From: Cephalothrix spiralis
Taxonomy: Eukaryota > Nemertea > Palaeonemertea > Archinemertea > Cephalotrichidae
Assembly: GCA_032353305.1 (NCBI GenBank)
Contig: JAUCNG010420133.1
Coordinates: 1-10,114 of the forward strand
Direction of reading: 5' to 3'
Length of the DNA stretch: 10,114 nucleotides
The notes under the pieces: generated by a model
What the model was told of the DNA's origin: nothing
The model's input: only the letters and a program-made list of their open reading frames with translations
Databases searched by the model: none
Position numbers and translations under genes: made by a program
Shown here: positions 7,401-10,114 of the stretch, in pieces
How positions within the stretch are numbered: position 1 is the first letter of the stretch
How the letters are laid out: the number at the start of each line of letters is the position of its first letter

Positions 7401-10114
7401 GGATATCAGGAGTTAGGGCTGCAAGTAGGCTTGGTTCAAGTATCTCTGCTGCCTCTTCAACAATCACAACATTTGGTCCAATGTTATGGATGATGTCATG
7501 ATGAATTGACGCACCAGTGATAGTCATTCCAATTATTTTCTTCTGCATCAGGATACAGACTTTTTGCTGTATTTCAAGTTCACGTTTACGACTCTGTGCA
7601 TTTGTTAAGAGAGTGTGTGCATCGTCTAATTCTTTAAAGACTTCGATGTTTCGTTCTTTAAGATGCGAATAGATGTACTGCATACGCTGAACTTCAGTTA
7701 ATGTCCAGATGTTTCTGACATTTTTGATAGATGAATTAAATTCCATGGTTAAAGGAAAGTCAGACAGATTAAATAAGATATCTTGTTTACTTCTATTAGA
7801 GTCAAAAAGAATAAGCTTACCACTTTGGGAAACCTTTCCCATTGCAGCCATTCTTGCGTCCTGCATTTCCTTCACATATTCTTCGTCAAATTCATCACCA
7901 CTTTCATTGGTGGCATCCTTAGTGGAATTTTTAGAGTCAGTATCATCATCTTGATTTTCAGATTCTATACGACGAAGTCCTTCAATAAAGTGTTCCTGGA
8001 ACTTTTTCATTTTTCGGAGCTCGATTTTGTCGGGAAGCCACCATTTCAATACTTGTGCAAATATCTCACGAATGCGGTTAACACCAGCGGTACTTTGGCT
8101 ATCGGATAAGATGAATTCCTTCAAGGAGCTAAACTCATTCAGAATCGTATTAATCTGTTTCATGATCCATGAACTATTGACGTAGGTGTCTTTATTTATT
8201 CGATAAGAAGGATGCTTATCCTTCTTCTTCCAACCAATATCAATAAGAAGCGATTTTATTTGGTCATCGGAAAAGGTTTCAACGAGTGACGTCTTGGTGA
8301 GATAGCAACTGTTATCAATACTACCAGATAGATCTTCAATTTGAATTTTAACTTGTTCTATTTCCCTCTTGGCAAGTTGGATATCAGCATAAATTTCTTT
8401 TGCAGTTTCCGGTCTATTGTTTCGAATTATAAAATTCCAACTACATTCTTCTAATTCGGGATCTTTTGACCTTCCCCCAAGTCTTGCAACATCACCTTTG
8501 CTTACAAAAGCTAGCATATGTTTCAGAAATTCATCTAGGGCATGGTTTTTGTAAGTCAAAAGAAGAATAGGCCTTGTTATCCTTGGTTCGAGCGTTAGCA
8601 GCAGTTGTACGATTTTCGAGCCAAGGAAGGTTTTGCCACATCCAGGTGGACCTTGTATTATGGCGAGACGATTGCATATGGTTTGTCTTAATGCATCTGC
8701 CTGACTCGCTTCAAGAAGAGTATCTGATTTATCTGAAAAGGTATCTAAAAAAGTATGTACATTAATTTTCTCTTGGTTTCCATTCAAGCCTTTGCGTAAA
8801 TGTTTTAAGCAAGATATATCAAAGGTGGACGCCAGCTCTAGATAACTTGGCAACTCCAAATCGTGTTCCGTTTTCACTATTTCCGCTTGGAGAGGAAAAT
8901 TTTCGACATCAAAGGCTTTGAGAGAGTTGAGAATTGGTCTTAATGCCTGAAAGTATGTTGGCGATTCAACCATAACTATACTTCCACCGTTTGATAGAAG
9001 TGATACCATTATCTGGCTAGTAGTAAGTGCATTGAATTCAATCAATTCGATTGAAATAACTTGAGATTTATTCAAGAGTTTCGCATCCCGATTAGAAACA
9101 GTCGCCCAAATGACGTCATTGAATTTTCGATTTGGTGAAAGGCAGAGAAGATTACCAAACATCAGCTGCGGCGATGCTTCCCATCTCTTTACTTGTTTTG
9201 CTGGCTCAAAATTAATAGCAAGATTCATGCTTGAATCAGTGATCTCATAACCGACGAGGTGGACGTTATAATAAACGTTCATGTCCCGATGATCAAGCTT
9301 ATTCTCTCGCAACTCGTTAATTCCAATCTGAAGAGATGAGAACGCTTCAGCCCTTAAAAGCCTAAAGTAGGTGTCCATGTAATCTTCAGGACTGTCATAT
9401 GGTCTTCCTAGTTTTACACTTGATAGGTGTTTATCTTTTTTAACTAGTTCGCCAGTGAGTTCTTTGCCAGTCAAAATCATAGGTAAATCTTGCCATCGAC
9501 CCATATCAGGTTCAAGATAGGAATTATTCGACAATTTTAACATTTGAAATAAGAACTGTTGTTTGTCTATTGAACATGCCATCTCACTGAGCATCTCTAA
9601 TATTGGAAACAGGTAGACAGAAAGTGCTGGTACAGACTGGACAACATTGAGACAGAAAGTATAAAGAACTTTGGACTCTGGTGAGGAGCTTCTGGTGAGA
9701 AATTCTATTTCTGGTGATGCATAACCTGTTCTGATATTAGCTTGAAGAGAAAATTCCTCTGAGCTTTGAAAAATAAATCCACTCAGAACATTTTTAAGCA
9801 TATCCTTAATAATTGTTTGATAATGTTTACCAGCCTTTATGACATCGTTAAAAAAATTAAGGAGACAAGTTATATAATCACAAGAATCAACAAAATTTCT
9901 AAATTTTACATCTCCAAGGAACTTCCACAACGGTCCGCAATGTAGTACCGATGCCAGTACTTCATTGCATGCCGGTGAATTCATGGCTGTTTTGATATTT
10001 TCAAAATATTCAATAAGTTCATTCTTAGGTCTGTATGCAAATTCAGTCACACGTACACTCCTTGCCATTGGTCGTTCTTTATCCCGATGACCAAGAAGAA
10101 ATTCAACTTTGTCT
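4438..10114 (-). CDS. ZNFX1-like: ZNFX1-like RNA helicase with NFX1 zinc fingers and two C-terminal PARP domains (5' partial)
   Basis: One uninterrupted frame of 1,876 codons from the first in-window ATG (10068) to TAA (4438-4440). The frame also continues upstream without a stop for 15 more codons (DKVEFLLGHRDKERP) to the window edge, so the real start is probably outside. Residues below count from the 10068 Met. Order: mostly helical N-terminal region (about 15-200); the conserved ZNFX1-like stretch DSPEDYMDTYFRLLRAEAF (225-243); superfamily 1 helicase core (about 440-1107); cysteine/histidine-rich NFX1-type zinc fingers (about 1168-1454); a basic charged helix (1455-1485); PARP module A (about 1516-1672); a proline-rich linker (about 1678-1696); PARP module B (about 1705-1876). 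ZNFX1 relatives bind RNA in the cytoplasm and act in antiviral dsRNA sensing (vertebrates) or small-RNA inheritance (nematodes). The PARP modules would add NAD-dependent ADP-ribosylation; that combined role is inferred. No intron is visible in at least 5.67 kb. Human ZNFX1 is about 1,900 residues without PARP domains. Membership of the ZNFX1/UPF1-like family is secure; orthology is not. Confidence 0.95.
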   Translation of the reverse strand, partial: DKVEFLLGHRDKERPMARSVRVTEFAYRPKNELIEYFENIKTAMNSPACNEVLASVLHCGPLWKFLGDVKFRNFVDSCDYITCLLNFFNDVIKAGKHYQTIIKDMLKNVLSGFIFQSSEEFSLQANIRTGYASPEIEFLTRSSSPESKVLYTFCLNVVQSVPALSVYLFPILEMLSEMACSIDKQQFLFQMLKLSNNSYLEPDMGRWQDLPMILTGKELTGELVKKDKHLSSVKLGRPYDSPEDYMDTYFRLLRAEAFSSLQIGINELRENKLDHRDMNVYYNVHLVGYEITDSSMNLAINFEPAKQVKRWEASPQLMFGNLLCLSPNRKFNDVIWATVSNRDAKLLNKSQVISIELIEFNALTTSQIMVSLLSNGGSIVMVESPTYFQALRPILNSLKAFDVENFPLQAEIVKTEHDLELPSYLELASTFDISCLKHLRKGLNGNQEKINVHTFLDTFSDKSDTLLEASQADALRQTICNRLAIIQGPPGCGKTFLGSKIVQLLLTLEPRITRPILLLTYKNHALDEFLKHMLAFVSKGDVARLGGRSKDPELEECSWNFIIRNNRPETAKEIYADIQLAKREIEQVKIQIEDLSGSIDNSCYLTKTSLVETFSDDQIKSLLIDIGWKKKDKHPSYRINKDTYVNSSWIMKQINTILNEFSSLKEFILSDSQSTAGVNRIREIFAQVLKWWLPDKIELRKMKKFQEHFIEGLRRIESENQDDDTDSKNSTKDATNESGDEFDEEYVKEMQDARMAAMGKVSQSGKLILFDSNRSKQDILFNLSDFPLTMEFNSSIKNVRNIWTLTEVQRMQYIYSHLKERNIEVFKELDDAHTLLTNAQSRKRELEIQQKVCILMQKKIIGMTITGASIHHDIIHNIGPNVVIVEEAAEILEPSLLAALTPDIQHLILIGDHKQLRPQVNTFDLRRNHHFDVSLMERLIVADFPYQTLRKQNRMRPEFAELLHDIYPKLQDNADLVCKNEPLACLEKSMFFWSHHDTEHKGRTFTNAKEADRVVSMVVYLLMHGCKPSDITVLSAYLGQTKLLREKLKKERLNRQDIFKAKDEAGFIDVQTIDMFQGDENEYVLVSLVRSNNDGNIGFLREINRRCVAQSRAKCGMYFIGNAETFLNAKGSCWRIMIEKMSANGCVGSKLVMQCSKHGALSKCPVSTADELWDVVNNPAHLCKRLCGDQLPCKILGHICKKPCYPRHSHITCQEKVDDIFPKCNHPITRNCYQILANLPCEVIVNFTYPRCGHPSKKKCWQDESLMSCKDPCERKMVCNYSHYCPQKCGAKHTHDKCLEVVKFEFPNCKHEDERSCWQPIASLKCEFKVDVVLPRCRHPIQKQCFRDINDEVCPHPCKEMMTCLKHNCHEKCGKPHDHNNCQNKIDYKFPNCNHPSPMKKICSEKITWQCTFLVYFKGRCMHNIKRKCYQKDSDVKCPFTPCGRPRRCGHPCTNACGDDCDKGDCKFCKDEYERRDKLFRDKAEKKIKDMKDKISKNPVNLCTFDTIHKSGHTAAEYQRVVDQVLKFIQPSHNWYPSIVKVEKVSNLKLEMKFEEAKLKAFGGYIDTKFHGTDDAGIAGITLNGFRMPDPNPPPNKRGMYGQGIYFATDSSKSAQQIYTKGSGKLILSQVILGKAKKVMQADHSIDFNKLRREGFDSVYAPRGSAVQNDEFVIFNPDQALPQYIIHTANGLQQPAQFVPPPTPNQPFSKKTVVASRNIDPNDPYENYYRLADWHFLTMKSKSNGRPQKIKAIDIAFNQTLIQKFDAKQREFKRKGIPDGEILAYHGTPKGNIDSILRNNLQLSYARGQAYGRGNYFSEFPDISQGYGDGLILCRVLPGREFVNNSNVNIPQGCNSKKVLLTQAGATGNVNGDMIIIEDSDQILPWFVIQL
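4441..4956 (-). other. Domain: PARP-like module B (Glu position replaced by Met)
   Basis: Residues about 1705-1876, the extreme C-terminus. The fold is recognisable from YHGTPKGNIDSILRNNL (H1771) and YGRGNYFSEFPDISQGYGDG (Y1801), with a C-terminal strand GDMIIIEDSDQILPWFVIQL. Aligned with NDEFVIFNPDQALPQYIIH of module A, the catalytic Glu position holds M1859. An H-Y-hydrophobic triad is known in mono-ADP-ribosylating or inactive PARPs, so this module probably does mono-ADP-ribosylation or only binds NAD or ADP-ribose. It ends the protein directly, with no further domain. Confidence 0.82.
5053..5523 (-). other. Domain: PARP catalytic module A (H-Y-E triad intact)
   Basis: Residues about 1516-1672. 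The NAD-binding histidine is in FHGTDD (H1556). The glycine-rich region and tyrosine are in YGQGIYFATDSSKSAQQIY (Y1591), closely matching the PARP signature GxGIYFAxxxSKSA. The catalytic glutamate position is filled in QNDEFVIFNPDQALPQYIIH (E1656). All three residues of the H-Y-E triad of poly(ADP-ribose) polymerases are present, so an active ADP-ribosyltransferase is likely. Whether it makes mono- or poly-ADP-ribose cannot be decided from the triad alone. A short helical lead-in (IVKVEKVSNLKLEMKFE, from 1524) matches the usual start of the fold. Confidence 0.9.
5707..6567 (-). other. Domain: NFX1-type zinc-finger array
   Basis: Residues about 1168-1454 are extremely rich in Cys and His, with repeated CxHP, PCxxxMxC and CxxKCGxxHxHxxC patterns typical of NFX1-type fingers. 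Examples are CNYSHYCPQKCGAKHTHDKC (1264-1283) and CLKHNCHEKCGKPHDHNNC (1349-1367). The array ends in CGRPRRCGHPCTNACGDDC (1428-1446). In ZNFX1 and NFX1 proteins such arrays bind zinc and are linked to nucleic-acid binding. They sit directly after the helicase core, as in ZNFX1. The array is internally repetitive (separate entry). Confidence 0.9.
5716..6453 (-). repeat. Three in-frame ~85-residue zinc-finger repeats
   Basis: The motif F-P-x-C-x-H recurs at residues 1206 (FPKCNHP), 1291 (FPNCKH) and 1375 (FPNCNHP), a spacing of 85 and 84 residues. A second landmark, R-C-x-H, recurs at the matching offset: PRCGHPSKKKC (1235), PRCRHPIQKQC (1320), GRCMHNIKRKC (1404). Each unit contains two CxH half-sites, a PC..M.C segment and a CGxxHxHxxC finger. 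The third unit is shorter and runs into the terminal CGHPC finger. This is an internal tandem expansion of a two-finger module, diverged at DNA level. Confidence 0.8.
6748..8751 (-). other. Domain: SF1 (UPF1/ZNFX1-type) helicase core
   Basis: Residues about 440-1107 of the large protein. Visible motifs, in order: a Q-motif-like EASQADALRQ (from 453), Walker A GPPGCGKT (473-480, bases 8629-8652), LLTYKNHALDEFL (motif Ia region, from 503), Walker B-like VVIVEEAAEI (867-876), motif III GDHKQLRP (896-903), QNRMRPEFAELLHDIY (from 937, motif IV region), VQTIDMFQGDENEYVLVSLV (from 1055, motif V) and INRRCVAQSRAKCGMYFIGN (1088-1107, motif VI with its arginine). All ATP-binding and hydrolysis motifs look intact, so an active RNA-stimulated ATPase is expected. 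The Walker B acid pair is EE rather than DE. Between motifs Ia and II lies a long insert (about 540-840) with predicted coiled-coil segments and an acidic tract (703-729, rich in D, E, S and N), which probably forms a family-specific accessory subdomain. Confidence 0.93.

Noticed and set aside
4956-8765. Several 60-108 codon open frames on both strands inside the large gene
   Set aside because: They overlap a long frame with clear conserved motifs, have no recognisable features of their own, and are shadows of its codon composition.

Overview
The window looks like animal (probably invertebrate) nuclear DNA. The evidence is very AT-rich non-coding sequence, non-autonomous DNA-transposon remnants, AATAAA-type signals, and one large gene from a family known mainly in animals and other eukaryotes. 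Nothing is bacterial: no operon layout, no Shine-Dalgarno pattern, no CRISPR. I cannot name the phylum from sequence alone.

The right 56% (4438-10114, minus strand) is one uninterrupted reading frame for a ZNFX1-type protein. It has an N-terminal helical region, a UPF1-like superfamily 1 RNA helicase core, a cysteine-rich array of NFX1-type zinc fingers built from three ~85-residue repeats, and two consecutive ADP-ribosyltransferase (PARP) modules at the C-terminus. The first PARP keeps the His-Tyr-Glu triad; the second has Met where Glu is expected. The frame stays open to the right edge of the window, so the true N-terminus is probably outside. Known relatives (vertebrate ZNFX1, nematode ZNFX-1) act in dsRNA sensing or small-RNA inheritance and do not carry PARP modules as far as I know. 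The domain order therefore suggests an RNA-sensing helicase joined to an ADP-ribosylating effector, plausibly antiviral.

About 105 bases beyond the stop of this gene (4181-4332, minus strand) lies a decayed extra copy of the end of the first PARP module and the following linker. It is in the same orientation, about 88% identical over its best 68 bases, and interrupted by an in-frame TAG. It records a local duplication of this gene or of its PARP module.

The left 4.2 kb has no convincing gene. It holds a possible terminal-exon fragment at the left edge (1-117), degenerate direct repeats (321-530, 615-734), an A-rich AAATTCA stretch (777-843), a dense cluster of TGTCG words (1197-1394), a TTAA-flanked piggyBac-like MITE (1759-2055), a second MITE-like element (2389-2749) with a near-perfect 29-bp internal hairpin, and AT-rich sequence with TATA-like words and convergent AATAAA signals (3354-3393).
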